Below the pieces are notes generated by a model. That model did not search any database. It was not told where the DNA came from and worked only from the letters and a program-made list of their open reading frames with translations. A program made the translations under genes and the position numbers. From Mya arenaria (Eukaryota; Mollusca; Bivalvia; Myida; Myidae): 64,000 nucleotides of DNA. Each line of letters starts with the position of its first letter. The stretch's first letter is position 1. Location: assembly GCF_026914265.1 (NCBI RefSeq), contig NC_069135.1, forward strand, positions 18,392,548 through 18,456,547. The letters are read 5' to 3'. Shown here one piece after another: positions 1 to 13,561 of the stretch.

Positions 1-1700
1 TAAAGAACTAGCCATTTAATATCTATGTTAGTATAATATTACAAAGTTTAATGCATAAAGGCTTCGATTATACACATGTCTTAAAACCAGTCAATGAATT
101 TGATTTACATAACGTTTTCAATGCTGTTAATTAAATATTTAAACTCGTATTTCAAAATTCGCCCAAATTTATCGACTAAGCAGAGGATCGTATTGTCTCA
201 CTGTAGCCAGGCACATTATGCTATATTAAACGCAGTCTTGCGAATTTAGTAAATTTGTCAATTCTGGCGAATTTTGACCGAAACAGTTTGAAAATTTGTT
301 ACATAATTTTAAATATTACTAAAGGTAAACGTAGGGGCACATTCTGCTTTATGTCCGTTGCGATTAGTCTTGTTTGTAGGAACATTATGAAATGTTTGTG
401 GCGATTAAATGTTTCGTTTATCAATTGTTTCTAGACGATAACAAAACGAAAGGTCTTCGCATAGCGTTCGTCAACTGGCGTAAGAGGTCGCAAGTTATAA
501 GGTCATGATCAGCTAATTTGCTTATCAAGCGATCGAGGAAGACCCAATGACGAATCTTTGCGATAGTTTGCGAATTTGTACGAACTGTAGCAAATAATTA
601 CGTACTAAAGCTGATTGATCCGCAATTTCATGCCGAATGTAAACGAATTGTATTGATTGGATGACGTTCAGAAGACGAAACGAATACGCTTTCATATGAA
701 TCATTACGAAGGGTAACTGCGACATACGAATCCACATTAATCATAACGCATCTAAATATCTTGAGTAGACTAAAGAGTATTTCAACAGTTTTGTATAGTT
801 CTTTAACTTCATATGTAAATGAAGGAGGCTAAATATTAATATTATTAGTAATTCCCTGTGAAAATCTGGTTCCACAGAAGCAGCCTTTCTCCATCTCGCT
901 CTAGATGTTTCTCCTCTTCCCGTTGGCATACTTTGCACTTACAAAATATAGAAAGAGACTACATAATCAAACAGATGTAACAAATTTTCAAACAGTTTCG
1001 GTCAAAAATCGCAAGAATTTACAATTTTACCAAAGTCGTCGGACTTCGTTTAATGGATTTGCCTATGTGTGAGGAAGCTTTTTAAAGTTCTAAGCTTTTT
1101 AAATACACATGTTGAATTGAGTATTCTAATTTTGGTGATAACACCAATTTGATCACAAAATTGACCAAAATTTTTAATGACTAAAATTTAAAAATCGACA
1201 TATTGTACTTGATATATGAAATATGTTGGTGTAAGTAAGTATGATAACATCCCTTAGCACTGTAAAATCTTCACATATTTGTAATGTCAATATCATTTGA
1301 ACGCATTTTTACATGAGCTCATAATAGGTAATTTAGTTCCCTGTTGTTTCCGATGTAGTATTTATTTGGTTCCTACTCATTTTGCAGCTTCACTTATATC
1401 AATCGTTTTAGTTAAATAAATTTAGACAGATGATTATATTTAATAGGGTAAATAAGCTTTGAACTTCTCTGTTTTTGCTGACCATTCCAAGGCGACTAAG
1501 CCTACATGATGCTGAAAACGATAGAACTTTACGTTTTGCAGTACGTAGTATGTGATTTAAGATTACTGTGTGATTGTCTTTTGTTGTTGTGCTAGTGTGC
1601 CAATAAAGAAGGCCACAGTTATGATAAGGGGCTAGTCCATGTATAAAGCGTTCATGTTATTATGTATGGGGAATAAAAAGTACACCCTTTTGTTTTTCAG
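1..1700. other. Flank upstream of TIR-TM copy 1, no gene recognised
   Basis: AT-rich sequence with only short, unconvincing reading frames on either strand. I looked here for a TIR exon like the one that precedes the homologous exons at 24206 and found none. If copy 1 has such an exon it lies left of the window, or it has been lost. Confidence 0.5.
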
Positions 1701-4700
1701 ATATAGCGTCGGGACTTAAGTATCGTAAGTAACGCTCGTTTCTCTTTTCTTTTTCACTAAACTTTTCAGAAGGAAACAAAACCATAATATCAATTCGAGT
1801 TGTTTTTATTCTTAAATGTTCGGATACAATCATGGTAACTTAAGTTTAAGTCCCAGTTTGTTTAGCGGATGATGACTTCTCTTAAACTTTTGACGTTTTT
1901 AACCAAAAGGATGATAAATGCATTGATCGCAATTACGAGATGCAACAAAAACGAAAGTATAATATTAATATACCGTGCAAATCCTTATTATGAAATTTGC
2001 ATAACACATGACTTTCTTTATGTCAAATATTCAATGTTGCCTTATGCACTTAGAAGTTATTGGTTTTAATATTTTTTTAATCATACTTACTCTGTTATTT
2101 TCATTAAATATTTGCATTGAAAGTGACGGTAAATTTGGAAGGTAGTTGATAGTTGGGTATTCGAATATTCAGCTACAGCTAGTTGCCAGATAGGGATTCG
2201 CATATTTAACTACCAGCTAATTGCCAGTTAGTAGTTAGGGATTTAGATTTGGTCTTTTCATGGTAAAAAGGTACGAACAGTTATTGAATTTTATTCATGT
2301 ACATATATGTATCTACGTTACAAAGAATGTTTTAAATCACTTGTATTCACACATACGCCAGTCGGATATTCGACCATTACTTTTCGATTATTCGCGAATA
2401 TTCAACTATCAACCAGTTGGTAGTTGGAGATTCAGATTGTTTTCTTTTTATGGTTAAAAGGTATACATGTAAATAAATCAAACAGTAAATGTACTTTCAT
2501 TTATGCACAAATATGTATTTGCGCAACAAACACTGTTTTTAACAACTATTTTTCATACATTCACCCGTCAGATATTCGACCATTTACAGTCGGTTATTCG
2601 CGTATATTCAACTACTTATTAAGAAGATGCATATGTGTAGTTCATAGTTGAATATTCGCGAATAATCGACTGGAAATGGTCGAATATCCGACTGGCGTAT
2701 GTGGGAATAATAGTGATTAAAACAGTGTTTGTTACGAAGATACATATGTGTAATGAATAAAAATACAATAACTGTTTGATGTTTTTTTTTTAAATTACAA
2801 GTGTACCTTTTCACCACACAAAGAAAAAAAATCTGAATCCCCAACTACCCACCAGATTGTGAAGGATATTCGCGAATAACCAACTGGAAATAGTTGAGTA
2901 GCTTAATATCAACATCAACATCTCGAATCCTCAACTGCCAACTAGCTGGTAGTTGAATATTCGAATCCCCAACTACCAACTACCATCCAACTTCCGTCAT
3001 GAATTGAAAGCTAAATTACATTCAACTGAAGAAATGGGAGGTTATTACACAACACGTATTGACACATTAAATAGGCGAGTTTTCACTAAACAATATTGAT
3101 AAAAATATACATTTGAAAATGTTATTTGTAAATGTCTAGTATTTCTCTTGTTATTTCTCTATTGCTCAGGTACTGTTTGAAAAGCACTTTGCTCTGCCAA
3201 CTCTACTTCATTAAAGATTTATCAACATATAGTGAGTCAATGGTCGAATTAGGGATTCTCTTGGTACTTCCCATCCATTTCTGTTTAATAAAGCATCGTG
3301 TGAACCTCGTTTTTTTTCAAACATTAAGTGAGACGTCACCATAGTTAAAAACGCACTTTTAGCTTATATGAAATCTTTATAAGAACTCGGACTTTCAGTT
3401 AAGTTCCATTTGCAATCTCATTGTTCATTTATAAACATTTTTTGGCCTAAATTGTGGGGGGGGGGGGTGTTTGTGTGGATTAATGTTGTTACTAAATTAT
3501 ATTACAACCGTCTGGTAACATGTTATATATATTGTAATGTGTGATTGACCTTTTGAATTGTTACCAACACGCAAAACTGGGTTGTGTTTCATTTCATTGG
3601 AAAAAAGCAAGCAATGGAGAAACAAGCTTTTTCTTCTGCAATCCTGGTAAAACGTTTGCAATGTCACTCCCCAGATTTCGTTTGGAAATCGATCCTATGA
3701 AGCTTTTGCAAAACGAACTGCAGGTAAATACTTCTATATATTTCACTTTTCGGGTATGGAGTATGATATTTTTGCCAAAAAGGGCATATATATATTTTAA
3801 ATTATATTTTAATTTTACATATTGTCTCTACATTTTCAGCTTACGATGGAGGATAAAAATGATATAGAAACCATATTAAATGGTTCTTTTCTGATGAAGA
3901 ACATGCATATTATCGTCTACTTTACTCGAATAACACTTCTCGTGTGTGCATCATCTATACCTCTGATTATAGCAGTTTTGATGCTGTTGATGGTAACCAC
4001 ATTGGGCAGAAATGCGGAAGATGCTGCTAGAGGCTCTGCAGTGGTTTTTTACACGTTCATTTGCAGTGTTCTGCTAATGTTGGCATTGCCCCTTGCATTT
4101 GGAGCTTGCAAAAAGTTCGGAGGTTTTGAAAACGTTATTAAAAAGGTAAGCGATATTGTAATATTAAACAATGCGTATATTTCTCTTTTGGTAATGCATT
4201 TATCAAACACGTAAAGAATATACATATACCAACGTGTTTTCGCACATGACACACATTTTATATCTGATCGAATACAAGAATTGAGGTGGGAATTAAAATC
4301 TTTATCCAACTTGCAGTTGAATGTTAAAGGGTTTTATATTCTGTAAATCGAGATAAATCTTTTTAGGGAAAGGAGGCGATACAAAGACGACTATGGAAAA
4401 TCAATCGACGATACAAGACGTCTCATTTGTTTGTGTTATTTCAACACAACGTATCTTTTTGATATACGGGCAATATCGTGCAAGTTGTACGTTAAAATGT
4501 AAAGCTTAAACTACAGTCAAAATTTTGTACTTTTATAGCACAGATTTATTGATAATGCGTCATTATTTCTTAAACTATGTCGCAACATGTTGAATGTAAT
4601 CCGTATTGTGCTGTGCTTTGTCGCAATTACTCACCAGTTCCTTTTTTACGATGAGAACGAATTTATAAGCCATAGCATTCGTTACCAAATAGGTGTTACA

Positions 4701-5929
4701 AGGCTTTAATAATATCTCTAATTTATTGTAGCCACAAGATATCAATGATAAAAGGAAAATTGTTTGCAATAAGTGTGTGTTTTTTCCTGTTGAATATCAC
4801 CGTCTCTGTAAAATTAAATATGCCCTTAACCAGGATCAGACACGGTGTATTAAAATCATCAAATACAACACCAAACCTTGTAGGGTACGTATGTACTTGT
4901 AATACATGCTTATTGTAGAAGATATTTAATGTTGTAATTATACTTAACTATGGTGCTTATTGCAGAATCTGATTTTAAAAACTCATTTCAGACGTATTTA
5001 CTAAGGCGCTGTGAAAAGAATGAAAAGTTGAAAGACAAACTTGATGCAAGTCTTCCGATAGAGGTAGCGTGCTCATTATTAGTAAATATTCACGTTTGCC
5101 CGTCACATGAGACACTTAGGAATGTTTTCTAAATGTTGGCTTTTTATAAGAAATTTCAAACAATCGCCTGTAATTCAGTTTTAAATGGTTATACTCAACA
5201 CTCAGTTAAGATCATCTGTAAATATTTTGTAAAACGTTTTGTTATAAATGGACTGAAACGCCCAGAAATACGCAAAGAAAATTGAAAAACATTGCTTAGA
5301 TGAAGGTAAGATAACCATAACCGTAAGAACAAGTCAATCATGTTTTAAGATTATAAGTCTATCACTTCTAAAAAATGATGTCCTTTATGCGGACATATTG
5401 GTTAAGGTGATACTGTACAAAATTTGAGTAGTAAATGTTTCCGTTGTATATTTTAAGGTGTCTGATCGCATCATTTGCCTCTTGTATTGTAATTTCTTCA
5501 TCTAGCTCATTAAACATTGGGTCATCAACAGGTAACTCTTGGTCACAGAAATGTTCACTCTCGTCATCGGTTACAATGTTTATTTCGTCGACCAAATTGA
5601 AATAGTCGTAAAATTCATTTCTCAATGATTGTCCTTTTGATGATTTTTTTCATACAAAAATACTTCTAGAACTCTTTCGGTTTCTTTGTTTCAGGGCTTC
5701 AATTGGTCTCATTTTTTAAAATGTTTAACGTTTCTTTTTACGCTTTATCAACAGTTTATAAAGCCGTTTTTTGTTTTAGGAAGCTATCGACGTACTCTTT
5801 GACAATTTTCTGAGGAACGACATTCAAAGTGTTGACCGAATAGTATGGCCAACACGGCCAACACGGCATTTTCTGAAAAACGGAGCACAGTGCTTATGTA
5901 TGCAAATAGAACAATATTTATCTCACTAA
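1701..5929 (+). CDS. TIR-TM family gene, copy 1 (5' part missing from window)
   Basis: Seven exons are recognised by alignment to a second copy at 24.2-28.4 kb: 1701-1724, 3608-3723, 3840-4145, 4367-4450, 4834-4884, 4992-5063 and 5780-5929 (stop TAA). All are bounded by AG and GT, and they join into one open frame of about 267 codons. The third exon encodes two hydrophobic segments, roughly from ITLLVCASSIPLII and from VVFYTFICSVLLM, separated by a polar stretch (GRNAEDAARG). The remainder is polar, Cys- and Lys-rich, and ends with motifs VDRIVW and KNGAQCLCMQIE that are nearly identical in the other copy. The last exon carries an in-frame 9-base tandem duplication giving WPTRPTR where the other copy has WPTR. 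No TIR domain is visible upstream within 1.7 kb. The exon at 3608 has a weak polypyrimidine tract. I do not recognise the C-terminal module. The family assignment rests on the second copy; function, perhaps innate-immune signalling at a membrane, is inference. Confidence 0.7.
2123..2996. mobile_element. Foldback/MITE-like element in first intron of TIR-TM copy 1
   Basis: Imperfect terminal inverted repeats start near 2123 (TGACGG, then a GGTAGTTG-type motif repeated and an ATTCGAATATTC core) and match the reverse complement of about 2940-2996. The interior has three related units of about 180 bp, two direct (near 2240-2410 and 2430-2610) and one inverted (near 2630-2850), each with GATATTCGACCATT-type motifs. 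The short frames inside it are by-products. It lies in the 1.9-kb intron between the first two visible exons; the matching intron of copy 2 is only 144 bp. Confidence 0.65.
5368..5720 (-). mobile_element. LINE fragment (between endonuclease and reverse transcriptase)
   Basis: The minus strand reads through an acidic segment into ELDEEITIQEANDAIRHLK. This is the pattern found just ahead of the reverse transcriptase domain in many animal non-LTR retrotransposons (a P/EIT-x-EE-x-x-AI-x-x-LK type motif). The frame fades after about 85 codons without reaching the catalytic RT blocks. More related sequence upstream to about 5720 is interrupted by a stop. It is a short, dead 5'/3'-truncated LINE piece in the last intron (5064-5779) of TIR-TM copy 1. 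The clade (CR1, Jockey or other) cannot be told. Confidence 0.6.
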
Positions 5930-6285
5930 AGGTAAGATTTTGGCATTTGACAATACATGCTTAAGGGTTGGTAGGCACTGCATTGGTAATCCTTTACACG
6001 TGTATATAACCCACATTATAGTTTTGATCATGTTCAGCACATATATAAGTTATTCGGCTCACCCGATAAACTCCTCCGCCTTGCCAGATTAAACTTCCTC
6101 CATCCACGGCACTTACCTATCATTCTCTATATATAGATATATTTTGCCGAAAAGCATTAGTAACCCTTCAGAAAATTGAATAAGATTAGGTTTGGATTTA
6201 CAAAATTCTATTCAAATGAGTAAATGCCAGTTGTTGTCTGGTGTTTATTTATACAAGTGAGTAAAATAACTCAATTTCAACAAAG

Positions 6286-6641
6286 TTTGAAGCTACACTT
6301 TCACAAACATACCATTTTTTCAACTTTTTATTTTTTTGTCTTGGACAGGGCAAATTTTTGCTGATATATCTGTAAACCAAAGATATAAGATTGCTGACAA
6401 AAAAATCAGATCATAGATTTTCATATTACAGTTCGAAATTTAATGTTATGGCTTAAACCGTTACTAACGGTTTAAGAAAAATGCATAAATCACCATTTTT
6501 TTAAACTTAAATATAAAAATCTGCGATCTAATTTCTTTTCAGCAGTCTAATATTTCCATGGATTCTCGCAGAAATTGGCTCGTTCCAAGACAAAAAATAA
6601 AAAAAGTTGTCAAAACGTTCAATCTGTGAGAGTGCAGCTTT
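6286..6641. mobile_element. MITE with long inverted repeats (TTAA-type, Kolobok-like)
   Basis: The right end reads, on the minus strand, CTTAAAGCTGCACTCTCAC and is the inverted counterpart of the left end near 6286 (GAAGCTACACTTTCAC). Both arms continue through a TTTTTATTTTTTTGTCTTGG-like tract. The centre near 6452-6477 is a perfect palindrome, CTTAAACCGTT and its complement around ACT. I recall this repeat as very common in bivalve genomes; the class assignment from the TTAA-like ends is inference. Confidence 0.6.
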
Positions 6642-9560
6642 AAGATAAAACTATGAGCGGGATAATAGTCATCACATTTCTGTTAGTCTTATTTCAAAAC
6701 CACAAATTATTTGTATTAATGTCAGTTTTGAGATTGCTGGTCGATGTCTTGAAGTAGACCATTCTGAATAGCATGGTGTCTTCCACGAATAACGAACACA
6801 ATTCAGACTGCACAGCTGTCATAGAGGCATATTCGCTAGATTTCATGAAATAGTTTGGCCCTTTGTTGAAATGAAGTCGTTAGGTGGACTGTTTTGTGTT
6901 TTATCCTTTATTAAACTAAATAGAGCCACACATTAGGGCCTCTCAAGCTTGGTGGTGTAATCGAGAAGCTCAGAAATGTTATCAACACCAGCATCAACAT
7001 GAATAAGTTGCAACCAATTTCATTACTCGTCCCAACATTAGTCGTTCCCTTCCATTTATGTTTCTTTTTCCAGCATCAAGTCAAAGTATACGTTCAGCAG
7101 TAGGAAGAGTTCTCGTATATGTTGTAGTTGGTGACAATATATATGAGCTGCTGGGGTAGACGTTGTCACGTGTAAACCGCTTTTGGATATAGTAACCATT
7201 GATACGCGCCAAACGGTAACCATGTGTTGATTTTCAATATAGTTTTTCGGAAATTAAAATAAGAACATAATTCAAACAAATAATTTTTCATAAAAGATTA
7301 ACAACTATTTACTTTGTACGTGTTACAAACAGCTGAAAACAAGTATTTTCACGATTTTAATAGTATGTAAAATGTAAACGTAATATGTGTTTCTAGTGTT
7401 ATGCTTTGTGTTAGGTCATGCTTTTGTTAAAAATGTTTGTGTTAACTGTAACCAGTTTCATAATTTCAGCGTTTCAGGTGTTTTTACATCTGCTATTTGA
7501 AATATGCAACTGTGTCTGTAACTTTTTGTCAATAGCAACAAATTAAACTGTTGCTAATTTACTGTTTTACTGTTTTATTGTTTCTTTGTATTTTTTTAGC
7601 AGCCTGTCAAATGTTTTGATACAGAACTATTTCAAGTCCGAAGTAATTAGTTTGAGCTGAATTGTCCGTCTTTTTGAAGTATTTTCTGTTTTTCTATTGG
7701 CTAAATTTATGTAATGCATGACCGGGTCTCACATTATAAGGAATCTGATTTGTCGGAGCTCGGAATTGTCGCAAATTGTGTTGTCTTTGGACAAAAGTGT
7801 TACTCATGCAAGCCATACACGTGTCACAGCTCTTGTTGGATGATACATCTAGTAAATATAAGCTGCACATACTGTAAACACAATACATATGGTATTAAAG
7901 AGTACTTACTGTCTTGGTGCAACGAACAGCTCGCGCATATCGGAAGTTAATATATGAATTGCCCTGCGTGTCTGAAAACCGAACCGGGTGTAGACATAGT
8001 AAAATGACATGACCGACAATACGATATGATTTTGTTACATCTAACCTTTGACACACTTGTAAGACGCTTACACGGAGATGACAGTCGCAACTGGCACTTT
8101 GACGTCTGTCCAGCCTGATTACAAACTCGCGCAACTAAATGATCGTGTACTGATTACATAATTAATTCGAATTTTATCATTTTCAAGCATTTAAAAACAA
8201 ATCTGAAATATTTAAAGAGTATTGACGAAATTGTTATGTTCTTTTATTTGATTTGTAAGGGTAAATTCGTTGGTGTGTATTAAAAGGAAACCTTTCCTTT
8301 TCATTTCGCTTTTTTTTTGCATTTTAAGTTGTTGTTTTTTTACTTTCTGTGAATTTCACCATTCAACCCATATGAGATCTTTAAAACATTGACAAAACTG
8401 CGTTTCCTAACATTTTTAGAAGAAAAACTTTATTAATGCAATAAATAGGCATGTATATAAGTTAAGGACACTGCAGCACTTGGTGTTTTTGCATAAAATG
8501 AATTCATATTATTCGTGTATTTATGATGTGTTTGTGGTGTAAGTATTTGTGTGTGTGGTGTAAGTTTGTTTTTGGTGTTTTTTGTGTATGTGGGATAAAT
8601 ATGTTTTTGTTTATAGCACATTGTCGATTTGGCCCTTGCCTTGTGCCCATAAACAGGGTTTATTTTTGAATTTCGACTACTGGGCTTGTACCTGTATTTT
8701 TCGTTGTATAATTGTAAGTTTATATCAGTTGTATCATTTAATACCTTTGTATGTTTTATCTTTCTGTTTGTTTGATTTTTGTTAGAATTTTAGTTTTATT
8801 AAGTTTGGAATCGAACAGATCACATTATTAGATGAAAGCTATTAAAAATAAAGCTACCATACTCAAACAATCGATTATTGTCTTCATGATTATTTTCAAC
8901 GCAAACTTTATAAAAATTTTAGATCACCGAATATATAATGATACCTTTTCAGACTTACAAGTCATTCATAAGCGCCCGTCGTTGTCGACTGAATATGATT
9001 CATTGGTTCGGTCATTAAAGAGACACATTAAAACAATATATAACTCCTATACAGTCTAAACCTTTCCGGAGGAAAAAGGTCACTCATATGCGACATTGAA
9101 CGTAATTAAACATCGTCTCCATACATTCTGCGCATGTCGCTTCGCAACTGCACGATCAGTATAACCATCTGTCGTACATTTCATATCGCATAAATTTAAT
9201 GTTCTACGTTCTTTATGACTTGTAAATATCGCTTGCCATGTTGAATCCCGGCTCAATCGTATTCAAGAAAATCCATTGGCTCGAATAAACGGAACTGCAG
9301 AAATTACATAAAACGTGAGAGGATCGTGTCTACAGTCCAACAGTTAACTTATGCGTATGGCATTTTGCAGTTCTAAATAAGGCTTCGCATTTTTCTGGAT
9401 AAGGATCTAAATTAAATCTGAACAGCACGAACATTTTTAGATTTAAGAAAAAGGAGCAGTGTACTAATGACGTACCTAAATTTGCGAGGTAATTTTCAAC
9501 CCGTATATCAACAACATATACTATCGTGAATCCGCCCTACGGTTAAACGAAAAGAATGGT
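6642..9560. other. Intergenic, no gene recognised
   Basis: AT-rich intergenic DNA with no frame showing a known domain or codon pattern. The only distinct feature is a GT-rich low-complexity stretch at about 8515-8600. Confidence 0.5.
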
Positions 9561-9567
9561 GATGCTA

Positions 9568-11960
9568 ATGTTGTATTCATGTTTTATAATATTATGTATT
9601 ATTGTTGTTGAATGGGTCTTAGATGTACAAAGACATTGATGTGATGTGTGTGTACTAATGTCTATTATTGAAAATGGCTTTAAAACACAACTTAAGCAAA
9701 TGTCTTCGATTTCTTTGATACGAACCTCCTTCAGCAGTCTCTACAATGTACGACCTACCGTCAGCGTCAACTATTTCCCTTACAGTAGCTGGTACCAATT
9801 TGATACCTTGTCTAATGTTTATAGCTTCATATTTTGATAGTATTTTAAACTGTTATATTGACCTATCATAGTACGATTTTGACAGTGAGTTTTTTTCTCC
9901 ATGTTTGCTTTGTTTTTGTCGTGATATTTTGGTTGTAGGCGATAGTACATGACCAGGTTGTTGTGTGCTATAACAGCCTTAATCTTTTGCAAGGCAGTAT
10001 CATGTTCCGCATTCCAGCAGAATAAAATGTCATCTCTGTTTTATTTGGTGCGAAATGTTGCAAATGCCGCAAACCGTCATTTATTGCTTTGGACCTGTTC
10101 GGGTCAGTTTTACGTCCATGTGGCGTCAGTAAATCCTCAAAGAATGGAATTTCAGTCTTTCCAATATCCGTTTTTTTTCAGCATTTAATTTAATACGCTT
10201 GTCTCGACATTTTTCATGGACATGATTCCATATGGTAAGCGTAAAAACGGTACTAAAAAGATGGAGTGTTGAATACCGTCAAGTGAGATGATTTCACTCA
10301 GTTTCATTGACCAGTACCTGTTTCTGGCAACCACTTTTGAATATGCTGTCTCTCCTGTAAGATCTTGTAAAATGTAGTCTAGTAACGTTGAGTTATAGTG
10401 CGGTCTGAGGATCGCACCTTTAAGGTCTTTCGGATTTTGTTTTGCATAGCAAACGGAATACGTCGCGCGGGGTGTATGACAGGTTTAGCGTCGGTTTCAG
10501 ATTCACCTGGTAGCTTATCAACCAAGTCTATATACCTTTGTATTTTGACAGCACTTGTTATGTTGTGTATGTTTCGGTGTTTGATTGCATTGAATGCAAG
10601 AACTTAAGCATGTTCTGTTTAAGACATGTACCGAAACCGAATATCGGGCTTGATCTTGTATCAATGAAAAACTCAGCATGATGTGTTACTGTTATGTGTG
10701 ATTTTCTTCAACCTTGATTTCAGACCTGATGCCGGATGTATCTGGTTTGTTGATTTTAAGTGGACCTCTTACCCTGGTTTCGTGTATATGTTCTTTGATA
10801 TGACATTGACTTGGGATCCCGAATCTAGCTTGAAATTACCTGGAATTTCTTTCGGTTCAATAACAACATTCGCAAATGCTTGCAATCCATTTCGTTCAAC
10901 GTTGATAGAATCTACGAAATATTGATATGTGAAATCTGTATCTGAATTGCTCTCACTGTAACATTGGCCAAGAAATAAATTATTTATCTCAAATGTGAGT
11001 TTCTTTCCACGTTTCTTGGCTCTGTATACCGCACTGGAGTGGTTTAGTTTTTGGCAGTTAAGTCACGTTTTCCCCTTTGCTGGACAGATTGTTTGATACC
11101 TAATTTGATTATCGCAGTTTGGACATCTCCTATTCTTGGGGCTCCCCGTGCGACTAGGCTTTGTTGGTTGATGGGTTATAACAGGTAACTGTTGTTGATG
11201 TTTTTGAGTCCATTTCTACCAATGTAATTTACGGTTTGGTGTTTGTCGCCTTTTTTCAATGTGTCGTATCTGTGATTGACTAAGTGCTTAGGTTCTACCT
11301 ATGTCCATTGCATTTTGTAGAGTTGGGGCTGTACCTTTTATTGATGAGTTTATCTCGGGCCTTGGATGACTTTACTACAAAAAATGGCCTTGCACCATTT
11401 CGTCAACAGTCTTTGATCTGAAGTTAGAGATCGGAAACTCTCATCTGGGTTTTGAGTGCATGACTTGAAAAATCGGTTGTATATTGCGTTTCTGGACTAG
11501 CTTACGCTCTATCACCTGTTTATGTCCAAGTTCAGTATATTTGACGACATTTGTCCCCGGTCCAAAGCATAAAATAGATAAACTTGATTTCCTCCTCCTG
11601 GTCATAAAGTGGTCCACTCGACAAAAAGTCAGTGTGCCTGGAATTTTTTGAATTCAAGTGCTAGATATTTTCCATCCCAGGTCATATGCGGGGATTGTCC
11701 ATGGTTTTGTATATCTTCTATGTTTTACATTGTCAAATAATCCAGTATAAAATCTAATTAATGGTCCCTATTGAATAATATAACGTATACTATCCATTAG
11801 TCAAAACTAGATTCAAACCGCTTCTTACACCATGTTGTATTCCTTTGGATGGGTCTGAGATGTACAAGGACACGAATTGTTGATGATATGTTTACTATTC
11901 GAACGCCAATTTACAAATGTTATTTAAGTGTAAAACATCAGTATATAATAGATTTCATGC
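9568..11960 (-). mobile_element. Fossil Ty3/Gypsy-like LTR retrotransposon
   Basis: Read on the minus strand, recognisable parts come in the canonical order: a gag zinc-knuckle region (about 11040-11140), a retroviral-type aspartic protease segment (about 10830-10900), pieces of reverse transcriptase and the RNase H linker (about 9945-10350), and the basic tail of integrase (about 9640-9800). Short similar stretches starting ATGTTGTATTC near 9568 and 11832, each followed by a TGGGTCT-AGATGTACAA-type motif, may be LTR relics. The element is clearly broken in many places and looks old. The family call rests on domain order and motif style. Confidence 0.6.
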
Positions 11961-13561
11961 AATTGAGTTCATGATTAACGGGAATACTAATTCAATTCAA
12001 AACATTGTATATTGTGGTGTTTGAGTAGTGTAGATAAAACAACAGCTAATGAGGTATCTTTTCATGTTTTTAGTTATCAAAGAAGCGTATCTTCTTCTGT
12101 ACAATCAATGTCATCGTCCTCCTCCATGATTTCGATATGCCGAATGTAAGGCTTTTCCGAAAACGTCCTATCTCTTTGCTGCAAATAAATATTATGTTCT
12201 TGAAACAAAAATCGTAATTAAGTTTGCTTTGAGGCAGCATAAACATGATGGTTCAGTCAGAAAAGATCTAAACCGTTGACGGTGAAATGTACCAGTAAAG
12301 GTTTTAATCACATGACCTGCTTACTAGTATATTAAAGCGACACAAAAGGGTTCTCCGACCTAATAGTGACCCACTTTATTATCAATTCCTGTGTAGATAC
12401 TTATCAGAACTATGCAATTCCATCATGGCTGAGGATCGTTTTATTCCTACAATTGTCACGTGAAAGGACTCATTTGTTCGGCATGCAAAGGCATATTATA
12501 TTCCATGTGTGTAATGACCGGATATTAAGTTTTAGGTTGTATGTGAGGTTGAGTAAGTTATAAGCAGTATCGGAATTCTTTAAGAAGCGAAAATACACTG
12601 TAACTTAACAATTATATTGCCAAAAGTTGGCCTCTCAAATACATTTAGTTATAGTCTTCAAAATTAGCAAATGAGTAAGCTGGTGTCGTGCTTATATTTC
12701 AAGAGAACATGACCATTGAAGTATAGTCATCACTTCTAAAAGTATGTGAAATACTTTCTTTATTCATATGCTATTCATATACTAGAAGTATATCTATATC
12801 TGAAAAAACAAAATCGTTTTACCAATACACCGCAACTTTGGAGCCAAAAATGGAATGAAAATCAATAAAATTACTTCATCTAAACTTATCTCCCTTTTAA
12901 ATAAGAACAGATGAATATACAGTATTCTTTAATTATTCTTTAGCATCTGTCCATTTAAAGATAAGGTAAGCTTATGCATTATGTATGGCAACCACAAGTT
13001 AAAAATAATATGTGGTATGTTTTGAAGAGACGAAGAGACAACACATTTCAATGTTGTAATATTTATTGGTGTTTATTATTCAAATTCTTTCTTGGTCTAG
13101 ACGTATTTGGATACGGGGTGAAGGGGGGGGGGGGGGGGGTAATGCCAGTTATTCTTTATTTAACTGCCAGGGGAGTATACTTATGCTTTATTAATTTCAC
13201 TCAGTAAGTGATAGCACGAATCGTATCTTGTCAAGCAGTTATTTTGTTACTTATTAAGTGGGATTCACAAGGCCATTAATTTAGTTTTAAATCAATGATG
13301 GCCTAATCATATGAAATTAGTCATTCACCAGTACAGAATAAAGTGGTGACAAAACGGTAAATCGATGAAAGTGCAGCTTTAAGGAATAATAAATGTTTGA
13401 TTTTTTTTTAATTATCACCTTTTTAGTAAGAATACCGTTTTGATATAGCATCAAATAATTTCATATTATTTGAAGAGTTGTTTTATCATGCACACGTTCT
13501 TTATATTTAAATATTCAACTATACTTACTGTCTTTGACAACGCCAATCCTATGACGAGGAT
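11961..13561. other. Intergenic; G17 tract at 13123-13139
   Basis: No supported gene. It contains a 17-base G run at 13123-13139 and, at about 13350-13382, a short remnant ending GTGCAGCTTTAAG. That remnant resembles the terminus of the MITE at 6286-6641. Confidence 0.5.

Noticed and set aside
2260-2844. Three similar short frames of 65-78 codons on both strands
   Set aside because: They translate the direct and inverted units of a foldback element and have no protein-like conservation.
7694-8134. Short overlapping frames with several Cys residues
   Set aside because: No recognisable domain, no splice context and AT-rich surroundings; not separable from chance.
13350-13385. Second copy of the TTAA-type MITE
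   Set aside because: Only about 30 bases match one terminus; too little to call an element.
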